NCBI GenBank assembly: GCA_017447515.1
Contig: JAFSNG010000033.1
Span: forward strand, 1-49,261
Origin: Prevotella sp.
Lineage (GTDB): Bacteria > Bacteroidota > Bacteroidia > Bacteroidales > Bacteroidaceae
DNA: 49,261 bases
Reading direction: 5' to 3'
Of this stretch, positions 34,989 to 41,864 are shown piece by piece (the stretch's first letter is position 1; the number at the start of each line of letters is the position of its first letter). The translations under genes and the position numbers were made by a program. Under the pieces are notes generated by a model. The model saw nothing but the letters and a program-made list of their open reading frames with translations. It was not told where the DNA came from and searched no databases.

Positions 34989-35000
34989 ATGGAGAATGGT
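34987..35000 (+). repeat. two 7-bp repeats (GAATGGA) at the hydrolase start
   Basis: GAATGGA then GAATGGT at 34987 and 34994, followed by GATTAGA. The cydB stop (34986-34988) and the hydrolase ATG (34996) are both inside. Only two clear units, so it is weaker than the others. Confidence 0.5.
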
Positions 35001-36150
35001 GATTAGAAAAATATTGTTCTGTGTTATCTGTGCTTCCTATGTGACCTTGACGGCGAACGCGCAGAAACGCGAAAGATACGAGTTCAGCCGCAATCTGCCC
35101 GTTTATGCCGATTCGTTGCTGAACGACCTCACTTATCCGTTGGCATGGGGCCATAGCGACATCCGCGATTTCCGTGAGTGGAAACGTGTGGCCCGACAGA
35201 AGGTCTTCGAATGTATGCTCCCTGCCCCACCCCCCGGCGACTGTTCCTCAAAAGTCCTTTTTGAGGAACAGCGCGACGGTTATAAGGCGCGCAAACTCGA
35301 AATCCGTCTCTCGCGCTATTACACCGTCCCTGCCTACATGCTCATCCCTGACGGCAAGGGACCCTTCCCTGCCATCAATGCGCTGCACGACCACGGAGCC
35401 CACCTATTCATCGGCAAGGAGAAAATGATTCGTCCGTTGGCTTGCGAGGACTCGACGGTCATTCGCGATGCCGAAGAATGGTCTGTCGGCTACGAGGGGC
35501 AGTTCTTTGGCGACTATCTGGCCAAGAACGGTTTCGTAGTGCTCTCCACCGATGCGCCCATGTGGGGCGAGCGTGGCCAGCAGGAAGGTGCCCGCCGCGA
35601 CCGTTACGACATGATTGCCGGCAACATGATGATGTACGGCATCGACCTCTCGGCCTATATGACCTACGATGATATTGCCGCTACCGAATGGCTCGCCCGC
35701 CAGCCTGAGGTCGACGCCCAGCGCATCGGCTGCACGGGCTGGTCGATGGGGGCCTACCGCTCGTGGATGCTCGCAGCACTCTCAAACCATATCCGCGCGG
35801 CAGTTCCCGTCTGTTGGCTTACTACAACGGACGAACAGATGTCGTTCAAGTACCAGCGCACGGAGAATGGCGGTTTCGCCAATTGCTTCCCAGGCTTGCG
35901 CCGCTGGCTGGACTATCCCCACGTTGCCAGCATCGCCTGCCCCTGCGCCATGCTGTTCATCAACGGCTCACAGGACAAGCTTTTCCCCGTTGCAGGCGTC
36001 CAGAAGGCTTTCAGCATCATGCACGATGTCTGGCGCAGTCAGGGGGTCGACGAACGCCTGATAACAGAGATTTGGGACATGCCCCATAGCTGTCCGCGCG
36101 AAGCCCAGCGCCGCGCCCTCGAATTCTTCCAAAAATACTTAGGGAAATAG
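34996..36150 (+). CDS. exported alpha/beta hydrolase (acetyl-xylan-esterase-like)
   Basis: 384 residues from ATG 34996, with a signal peptide (KILFCVICASYVTLTANA). The nucleophile motif is GWSMGAYRSW near residue 248, the acid is in NGSQDKLFPV, and the catalytic His in DMPHSCPREA. FPAINALHDHGAHLFIGKEK and TDAPMWGERGQQEGARRDRY match the large Bacteroidetes Abhydrolase_7-type esterases that deacetylate plant polysaccharides; that assignment is from memory. It may act on acetylated pectin or xylan in the periplasm. Its position after cydB with 7-bp spacing suggests co-transcription. The frame extends upstream inside cydB but no signal peptide lies there. Confidence 0.8.
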   Translation: MVIRKILFCVICASYVTLTANAQKRERYEFSRNLPVYADSLLNDLTYPLAWGHSDIRDFREWKRVARQKVFECMLPAPPPGDCSSKVLFEEQRDGYKARKLEIRLSRYYTVPAYMLIPDGKGPFPAINALHDHGAHLFIGKEKMIRPLACEDSTVIRDAEEWSVGYEGQFFGDYLAKNGFVVLSTDAPMWGERGQQEGARRDRYDMIAGNMMMYGIDLSAYMTYDDIAATEWLARQPEVDAQRIGCTGWSMGAYRSWMLAALSNHIRAAVPVCWLTTTDEQMSFKYQRTENGGFANCFPGLRRWLDYPHVASIACPCAMLFINGSQDKLFPVAGVQKAFSIMHDVWRSQGVDERLITEIWDMPHSCPREAQRRALEFFQKYLGK

Positions 36151-36164
36151 TTACATTACTCTCC

Positions 36165-37058
36165 CTAAATATCCAAAGCAGCGTGATAGGCCTCGTAGAT
36201 GGCCTTGGTAATGTTGGCAGGACGGACGCAGTCACCTACCTCACGGACAAACGGGGCGCAACTGCGGAGAGCATCCACATCGGCACGGTTGGCACGCTGG
36301 CCAAGGGCGCAGATGACGGTCTTGCCAGGAACGAGCACCTCACGGCCGTCCTTATCCTTGCAGATGACACCGTCGGCAGTAATTCGCTGACCTGTATATT
36401 CGGTATGAGCCGTTGAGAACTCCGCCACCTTACGCATCAGGATGGGACGTTGGCGGATGTTGCAGTCGGCAGCCAGGGTGTCGCGCATCTTTTTCAGACT
36501 GTCTTCTGGCTGAATATCATCAAGTGGCTTGAACGTCATACCGCGTTCTTTTGCTCTATTGATGCAAACCAAATCAATGGGGGTACTAGTAATGCCCATT
36601 TCGGGATGTTTTTGTATTGCCTGCATAGTAAACATCAGACTAAAAGAGCTGGTCAGCACAGCAGGCTGATAGTTCCATACGGCTTTCATCAGCGAGTCGG
36701 TGATGTTTACCTGAAACATCTCCTTGAATCGGGTATTAAGCAACTCGATTTGCTCCTTGTTCATCACGTCGAAGATGGTCTTACCGTCAGGCAGCGATAC
36801 TGCCTGCTGTCCTGCAGTCTGAATCTGAGCCATCGCCTGCTGACTGCTGATGTCATATTCGGCATAGAGTTGACTACACTTCTTCTCTGCCTCAAGAAAC
36901 TCTGGGATGCTATCCAGCAAAGAGCCGGGCAGCGTATGGACAGAGCCAAGGATATACGAGGGTTCTTTTACTTTGTTGCCGCTGATATGGAACAGGAACT
37001 GCGCATTGGCAAATACGGTAGCCAAAGCGAGGGTTAGGGTTAGAATGATTTTTTTCAT
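36165..37058 (-). CDS. TraB/GumN-family protein fused to an enoate-reductase C-terminus
   Basis: 297 residues of mixed origin. Residues 1-190 are a TraB/GumN protein with signal peptide (IILTLTLALATVFANA) and the family motif YILGSVHTLPGSLLDS, ending near PIDLVCINRAKERGMTFKPL. From about residue 195 the sequence is instead the end of an old-yellow-enzyme FAD/NAD domain: LAADCNIRQRPIL, GKTVICALGQRANRADVDAL and APFVREVGDCVRPANITKAI. The FAD-binding G-D motif near the end is typical of 2,4-dienoyl-CoA reductases and does not belong in TraB. TraB proteins keep their own C-terminal motifs, which are absent here, so this is probably a deletion fusion of two neighbouring genes, or an assembly join. 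Function as a TraB protein is doubtful. Confidence 0.75.
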   Translation of the reverse strand: MKKIILTLTLALATVFANAQFLFHISGNKVKEPSYILGSVHTLPGSLLDSIPEFLEAEKKCSQLYAEYDISSQQAMAQIQTAGQQAVSLPDGKTIFDVMNKEQIELLNTRFKEMFQVNITDSLMKAVWNYQPAVLTSSFSLMFTMQAIQKHPEMGITSTPIDLVCINRAKERGMTFKPLDDIQPEDSLKKMRDTLAADCNIRQRPILMRKVAEFSTAHTEYTGQRITADGVICKDKDGREVLVPGKTVICALGQRANRADVDALRSCAPFVREVGDCVRPANITKAIYEAYHAALDI

Positions 37059-37360
37059 TGTTTTGTCATTGCTTGGATTAATTTCTTATTCAACAGACTG
37101 AGCAGTTGCTGGGGCTTGATGTCCAAAGTGCGAGTAGGTATCAAGTAAGGACAGCCAGGGGCATCCTGGTTTTTCAGGCGCTCTATACCTTCTTCCTCTA
37201 TCTCGTCATTGGGACGCCAGTTCTCGTGGTCCTTCTTATAGCGGATGCCAATCAGGGTATTGCCATGAAGTTTGGTGAGATAGAACTCCTCCACATCGCG
37301 GAAGCAGACAGTCCACTTATATTCGCTGTTCACCTCGAAGTACTCGTCGTAGATAGTCAT
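37055..37360 (-). CDS. conserved protein resembling the C-terminal half of STM3941-type proteins
   Basis: 101 residues. TIYDEYFEVNSEYKWTVCFR and VEEFYLTKLHGNTLIGIRYK look like the PH-like C-terminal half of STM3941-family membrane proteins. The frame upstream of the ATG (NGRNIFKWTR) would also fit that family but has no start codon and runs into a stop, so the gene is probably missing its N-terminal membrane half. It overlaps the TraB-like start by 4 bp and follows the Cro/C1 regulator. The family match is from memory and not certain. Confidence 0.5.
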   Translation of the reverse strand: MTIYDEYFEVNSEYKWTVCFRDVEEFYLTKLHGNTLIGIRYKKDHENWRPNDEIEEEGIERLKNQDAPGCPYLIPTRTLDIKPQQLLSLLNKKLIQAMTKQ

Positions 37361-37403
37361 ACGAGTCCACTTAAAGATGTTGCGACCATTTAGAAGAAGC
37401 TAT

Positions 37404-37613
37404 TTATTCGTCTCTATATTCAAGGATATCGCCGGGTTGGCAACCTAATTCGCGGCAGATGGCTTCGAGGGTGGTGAAGCGCACGGCCTTGGCCTTACCC
37501 GTCTTTAGGATTGAGAGGTTGGCGAGCGTCAGACCAACTCGGTCTGCCAGTTCGCTCAGCGACATTTTGCGCTTAGCCATCTCAACATCAAGATTTACAA
37601 TGATTTTTCCCAT
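37404..37613 (-). CDS. small Cro/C1-type transcriptional regulator (YozG-like)
   Basis: About 69 residues from ATG 37613 (MGKIIVNLDVEMAKRKMSLS), almost all a helix-turn-helix: LSELADRVGLTLANLSILKT and VRFTTLEAICRELGCQPGDI. These small regulators usually sit next to a DUF2975 membrane protein, and do so here, 5 bp after the second DUF2975 stop. It may bind the TCGATAAA-type palindromes near the operon promoter (38639-38651, 38693-38708) and regulate its own operon; that is inference. A GTG at 37619 in frame would overlap the DUF2975 stop. Confidence 0.85.
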   Translation of the reverse strand: MGKIIVNLDVEMAKRKMSLSELADRVGLTLANLSILKTGKAKAVRFTTLEAICRELGCQPGDILEYRDE

Positions 37614-37618
37614 AGGCA

Positions 37619-38083
37619 CTATATCGTTAATTCCTGTTCTTCCTTCAGTTTCAAACCAATGGCGAATGCCTCGGCTACAATCAGATTAAACACACTGAAA
37701 ATCATCAATCCTATAGTTTCGTCGAATGCTACGGCAAAATTCTCACCTTCCCACAAAGTGGGACAAAGAATGAACACTGTGATAATCAGCAGTCCGATAC
37801 CAGTGAGTCGGAGCAAGTTGACATTTTCTCCAGTGAGCACGCTGTTTTGGTTCACGTTGAGAATGAAACGCAAGAAGCAGACGAACGATACGATGGCAGC
37901 CAAAATCACCGCAATACCGAAGAGGAAACCAATTAATGCAGTCCAACCACTTGTGGCTTGATCGGATGCGCCTTTCTGCCAACCTTCTTGGAAGGCATCG
38001 GCACCCATTACAAACGTCGTAACTACCTGTGCTACCATTAGCAGTAGCATCAGCACACAAAATAAATTCAGTTTCTTTTTCAT
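37619..38083 (-). CDS. DUF2975 membrane protein (second copy)
   Basis: 154 residues with four predicted membrane helices (LFCVLMLLLMVAQVVTTFVM; ALIGFLFGIAVILAAIVSFV; LLRLTGIGLLIITVFILC; GLMIFSVFNLIVAEAFAIGL). It ends in LKLKEEQELTI, nearly identical to the end of the upstream DUF2975 protein. Next to a YozG-like regulator, as usual for this family. Function unknown; such pairs are thought to be sensors or stress modules. Confidence 0.8.
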   Translation of the reverse strand: MKKKLNLFCVLMLLLMVAQVVTTFVMGADAFQEGWQKGASDQATSGWTALIGFLFGIAVILAAIVSFVCFLRFILNVNQNSVLTGENVNLLRLTGIGLLIITVFILCPTLWEGENFAVAFDETIGLMIFSVFNLIVAEAFAIGLKLKEEQELTI

Positions 38084-38103
38084 ATTTCATTGTTTTATTA
38101 TTG

Positions 38104-38589
38104 TTATACAGTGAGTTCTTGTTCTTCTTTCAGCTTCATGGTGTCCTTGATGAACCTGGGTATGAGGAAGAATACGATGGTAATCCAGTAGACGGCTCCT
38201 GAGAATACTCTCTTAGCCATCGAGGGCAGGTGGTCCATGTACTGGCTTTCAACATGATGGTAAACATAGCGAAACATCAAGCCTGCTATGAAAAATTTTA
38301 CGAATACCGACACTCCCAACGCATAAAACAGCCAGATGCTCCACTTGGAATACTGCTTATTAATATAAGTAAGGTAATACATGATGAAGAAGATGGCCAT
38401 GAAATAGCAGACACAGATGTTCTCGAACAAATAGCAGAGACTTTGGCAATAGTCGTAGCCTGTCGTGGCAGAGCGCATGTCCTGAATGTTGCCATAGATG
38501 ACAACTGCCATTACAATGGTTACAACCACAAGGACAACCGTGGTGAACGGATTCTTTACTGCATTGCGAAACAAATTAATTGTACCCAT
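38104..38589 (-). CDS. DUF2975-like membrane protein (first copy)
   Basis: 161 residues with four membrane helices (TTVVLVVVTIVMAVVIYG; FMAIFFIMYYLTYI; SIWLFYALGVSVFVKFFIAG; YWITIVFFLIPRFI) and the tail MKLKEEQELTV. The tail matches the next gene's, although the two proteins otherwise differ much, so they appear to be ancient paralogues that kept the same C-terminus. First gene of an operon read from the promoter at about 38683; the next gene starts 20 bp after the stop. Confidence 0.75.
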   Translation of the reverse strand: MGTINLFRNAVKNPFTTVVLVVVTIVMAVVIYGNIQDMRSATTGYDYCQSLCYLFENICVCYFMAIFFIMYYLTYINKQYSKWSIWLFYALGVSVFVKFFIAGLMFRYVYHHVESQYMDHLPSMAKRVFSGAVYWITIVFFLIPRFIKDTMKLKEEQELTV

Positions 38590-38638
38590 AATTTTTATTG
38601 TTTTATTGATGTTATTTATTGATTTCGTTTACATATTT

Positions 38639-38708
38639 ATCGAATTTCGATGTGCAAAAGTAGGAACTATTTTTCATTCCACCAAACAAATTCGATAAAA
38701 CTTTATCG
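38639..38708. promoter_or_regulatory. candidate operators around the DUF2975 operon promoter
   Basis: ATCGAA-T-TTCGAT at 38639-38651 and CGATAAA-AC-TTTATCG at 38693-38708 are perfect palindromes sharing the core TCGA/CGAT. They bracket the promoter (38655-38686), one at the start of the transcript and one just upstream of -33. This placement fits autoregulation by the small Cro/C1 protein of the operon. Another TTTCGATA lies at about 38711. Confidence 0.55.
38655..38686 (-). promoter_or_regulatory. promoter of the DUF2975 operon
   Basis: On the minus strand, TTTG at 38686-38683, a 20-bp spacer and TACTTTTG at 38662-38655, a full match. The first start codon is at 38589. Confidence 0.7.
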
Positions 38709-38805
38709 TTTTTCGATATATTTAACATTTGGACAAAGATTTCGAAACGGCAGAGGATTTGGAAAGTTTTTCGTTGTAAATGAAGCGTAATTAAGAAATA
38801 ATCAC

Positions 38806-38813
38806 TATCTTTG
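38806..38813 (+). promoter_or_regulatory. -7 promoter element of the TlpA-topB operon
   Basis: TATCTTTG matches TAnnTTTG and lies 25 bp before the ATG at 38839. I see no good -33 TTTG at the expected distance. Confidence 0.5.
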
Positions 38814-38838
38814 TGGCCGAAATTGAATAGATATGATT

Positions 38839-39921
38839 ATGAAGAAAGTATTATTGATAGCAGCAATGGTGGCTGCGGTGATGCCGGCAATGGCACAACA
38901 GACGAAGTATTCCGTCAGCGGAATCAGTAGCGACAATGGTAGAATGGTGTATCTGACAAACCAGAACAACAGTCAGTTTCTCGACAGCACGGTGGTGGCC
39001 AACGGGAAGTTTGCGTTCGCAGGTGCTGTGGACAAGGACGCCCTGCTGTCTGTGAGAGTGAAGAATGTGGATTGGGAGACGTCTTTCTTTAACGACGGTA
39101 CACCTATCACCATCAATACGAACGACAGCACGGTGAAGGGGTCTGCGCTGAACGAGAAGTTGAATGCCTACGACCTGCAGATGAACCAGCCGTTGAAAGA
39201 TTTTAGGGCAAGGCTCGCAGGAATGTCGGAGACTGAGATAAAGGAGCATGCCGAGGAACTGAATAAAGAGATGGATAAGCTCCTCAGCGAATATACGGCC
39301 TCCATCAATAAGTTATTTGTGGACGAGCGTAACACCCTGATTCCTGTGGCCTTTGCCGAAATGTATTTCTACGACAACGGACTGAGGGCTTACGACAAGC
39401 TGGTAGCGGAGAAGGTGGTCTTTGCCAACCATCCTGCGCTGAAGCATACAAGAGACATCGTGGCCTTCAGGCTGGCTCCTGCCGAAAAGACGGCTTTCAT
39501 CGGGCAGCAGTTCACGGATTTGGAAATGGCCGACACCGATGGGAAGATGCACAAACTCAGCGAGTTGACAGGTACCGGCAAGTGGGTGCTCGTAGATTTC
39601 TGGGCTTCGTGGTGTGGTCCCTGCCGTGCGGAGATGCCTAACGTGTTGGATGCCTACAACAAATATCACGCCAAGGGTTTCGAGGTGGTTGGTGTCTCGT
39701 TCGACAACAAGAAAGAGGCTTGGGTGAAAGGTGTCGAACAGCTGAAGTTGCCCTGGCTGCAGATTTCCGACCTGAAGGGATGGCAGTGTGCCGCTGCATC
39801 CATTTATAAGATTGACGGCATCCCCGACAATATTCTTATCGACCCGCAGGGAAAGATTATCGATCGCGCCCTTCGCGGCAAAGCCCTGCAAAGTCGTCTG
39901 CAGGAAATCTTCGGAGAGTAA
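38839..39921 (+). CDS. TlpA-like thiol-disulfide oxidoreductase with N-terminal DUF4369-like domain
   Basis: 361 residues from ATG 38839 (MKKVLLIAAMVAAVMPAMA, signal peptide). Residues 25-110 resemble the DUF4369 beta-domain (YSVSGISSDNGRMVYL, FLDSTVVANGKFAFAG). A helical stretch follows, then a thioredoxin fold with FWASWCGPCRAEMPNVLDAY (CxxC near residue 255) and the cis-proline loop KIDGIPDNILIDPQGKI. It reduces or isomerises disulfides in the periplasm. It precedes topB by 12 bp. Confidence 0.9.
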   Translation: MKKVLLIAAMVAAVMPAMAQQTKYSVSGISSDNGRMVYLTNQNNSQFLDSTVVANGKFAFAGAVDKDALLSVRVKNVDWETSFFNDGTPITINTNDSTVKGSALNEKLNAYDLQMNQPLKDFRARLAGMSETEIKEHAEELNKEMDKLLSEYTASINKLFVDERNTLIPVAFAEMYFYDNGLRAYDKLVAEKVVFANHPALKHTRDIVAFRLAPAEKTAFIGQQFTDLEMADTDGKMHKLSELTGTGKWVLVDFWASWCGPCRAEMPNVLDAYNKYHAKGFEVVGVSFDNKKEAWVKGVEQLKLPWLQISDLKGWQCAAASIYKIDGIPDNILIDPQGKIIDRALRGKALQSRLQEIFGE

Positions 39922-39933
39922 TCGCAAAGAACG

Positions 39934-41844
39934 ATGATAGTATGTATCGCTGAGAAACCCAGTGTGGCGAGGGATATTGCACGGATTATCGGTGCGACGA
40001 CGAGCCACGACGGGTATATGGAAGGTAACGGTTTTCAGGTGACATGGACGTTCGGCCACCTGTGTACGCTGAAGGAGCCGCACGACTATACGCCGATGTG
40101 GAAGGCGTGGAGCCTGACGTCGCTGCCGATGATTCCTGAGCGTTTCGGCATCAAGCTGATTGACGATAACGGCATCAAGAAGCAGTTCGCGATTATCGAG
40201 GGACTGATGCAGAAGGCCGAGCGCATCGTGAACTGCGGTGATGCGGGACAGGAGGGTGAACTCATCCAGCGGTGGGTGATGCAGAAAGCTGGGGCGAAGT
40301 GTCCTGTAAGCAGACTGTGGATATCGTCGATGACGGACGAAGCCATCCGCGAGGGTTTTTCCAATCTGAAAGACCAAGCCGACTACCAGCCGTTGTATCT
40401 GGCCGGACTGTCGAGAGCCATCGGCGACTGGTTGCTGGGCATGAACGCCACGCGACTGTATACGTTGAGGTACGGCCAGAACCGCCAGGTGCTCTCGATA
40501 GGTCGCGTGCAGACCCCTACCCTCGCGCTCATCGTGAATCGCCAGAAAGAGATTGACACGTTCAAGCCTGAGCCGTATTGGGTATTGGCAACGGTCTATC
40601 GCGACACGACATTTACGGCTACGTCGGGTAAGTTTACGTCGAAGGAGGAAGGCGAAAAGGCCTTTGCCACCATCGAGAGCAAGCCGTTTACGGTGACGAA
40701 GGTGGAGAAGAAAGAGGGCAAGGAACAGCCGCCGCAGTTGTACGACCTGACGTCGTTGCAGGTGGACTGCAACAGGAAGTTCGGCTACTCGGCAGAGATG
40801 ACGCTGAACCTCATCCAGGCACTCTATGAGAAGAAATATACGACCTATCCGCGTGTGGATACGCAATACCTGTCGGACGACATCTATCCGAAATGTCCAC
40901 AGACAATGAACGGCCTGTATCAGACGAAGTTTCAGGGCGTTGCGCCGTATGCCGAGCTCATCAAGCCCATTGGCGGCAAGGCTCTAAAGAAGTCGAAGCG
41001 CGTGTTCGACTCGTCGAAGGTCACCGATCACCACGCCATCATTCCTACGGGGGTGATTCCGCAGAACCTGAGCGATGTCGAGCAGAAGGTGTTCGACCTC
41101 GTGGCAAGGCGGTTTATCGGAGTGTTTCTGCCGGATTGCAAGTTTTCCACAACGACGGTGCTGGGCGAAGTGGGCATCGGTTCCCCCGATGCCGTTGAGT
41201 TCAAAGTAACCGGTAAGGAGATCCTTGACCCAGGCTGGCGCGTGGTGAGGGACAAAACCCCGGAACCCGCGGAAAATACAGAACAGACGGACAATTCAGA
41301 TAATCCGGAGAAAAAAGAAGCTGACGAGGAGCGCACGCTGCCCACCTTCGTCAAAGGCGAGAGCGGTGACCACCAGCCCACGCTGACGGAGAAATGGACC
41401 ACACCACCACCTTATTATACGGAGGCTACCCTATTGCGCGCCATGGAAACGGCAGGTAAGTTCGTGGAAGACGAGACCCTGCGTGCCGCCATGAAAGAAA
41501 ACGGCATCGGACGGCCGTCGAGTCGTGCGGGAATCATCGAGACGCTGTTCAAACGCCATTACATCCGCCGTGAACGCAAGCGTCTGGTGGCCACGCCGAC
41601 AGGTATCGAACTCATCGACCTGATTCGCGAAGACCTGTTGAAGAGCTGCGAGCTGACGGGTATCTGGGAAAAGAAATTGCGCGATATTGAGGCGAAGAAA
41701 TACGACCCGAAGCAGTTTATCGACGAACTGAAGCAACAGGTAACCGACATCGTTCACGACGTGATGAGCGACCCCACTAACCGGCGCATCACCGTGATGC
41801 CCGCAGAGGAAGAAAAAAAGAAGAAAGGCAATAAAAAGGGGTGA
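39934..41844 (+). CDS. topB: DNA topoisomerase III (type IA)
   Basis: 636 residues, similar to E. coli TopB (653). The Toprim domain is at the N-terminus (IVCIAEKPSVARDIARIIG; the acidic motif is CGDAGQEGELIQ). SIGRVQTPTLALIVNRQKEI is conserved, and YTTYPRVDTQYLSDDI holds the catalytic Tyr near residue 306. The segment at 435-475 (EPAENTEQTDNSDNPEKKEA) is an acidic insertion. The basic C-terminus (EEKKKKGNKKG) lacks zinc fingers, as in other TopB. It decatenates DNA. The next gene starts 20 bp after the stop. Confidence 0.95.
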   Translation: MIVCIAEKPSVARDIARIIGATTSHDGYMEGNGFQVTWTFGHLCTLKEPHDYTPMWKAWSLTSLPMIPERFGIKLIDDNGIKKQFAIIEGLMQKAERIVNCGDAGQEGELIQRWVMQKAGAKCPVSRLWISSMTDEAIREGFSNLKDQADYQPLYLAGLSRAIGDWLLGMNATRLYTLRYGQNRQVLSIGRVQTPTLALIVNRQKEIDTFKPEPYWVLATVYRDTTFTATSGKFTSKEEGEKAFATIESKPFTVTKVEKKEGKEQPPQLYDLTSLQVDCNRKFGYSAEMTLNLIQALYEKKYTTYPRVDTQYLSDDIYPKCPQTMNGLYQTKFQGVAPYAELIKPIGGKALKKSKRVFDSSKVTDHHAIIPTGVIPQNLSDVEQKVFDLVARRFIGVFLPDCKFSTTTVLGEVGIGSPDAVEFKVTGKEILDPGWRVVRDKTPEPAENTEQTDNSDNPEKKEADEERTLPTFVKGESGDHQPTLTEKWTTPPPYYTEATLLRAMETAGKFVEDETLRAAMKENGIGRPSSRAGIIETLFKRHYIRRERKRLVATPTGIELIDLIREDLLKSCELTGIWEKKLRDIEAKKYDPKQFIDELKQQVTDIVHDVMSDPTNRRITVMPAEEEKKKKGNKKG

Positions 41845-41864
41845 AACTGCGTTATATAGTCAGT

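Noticed and set aside
39313-40866. 517-codon open frame antisense to topB
   Set aside because: topB is unmistakable. The antisense frame starts inside another gene, has no family features, and is rich in R, H and L as expected for a shadow.
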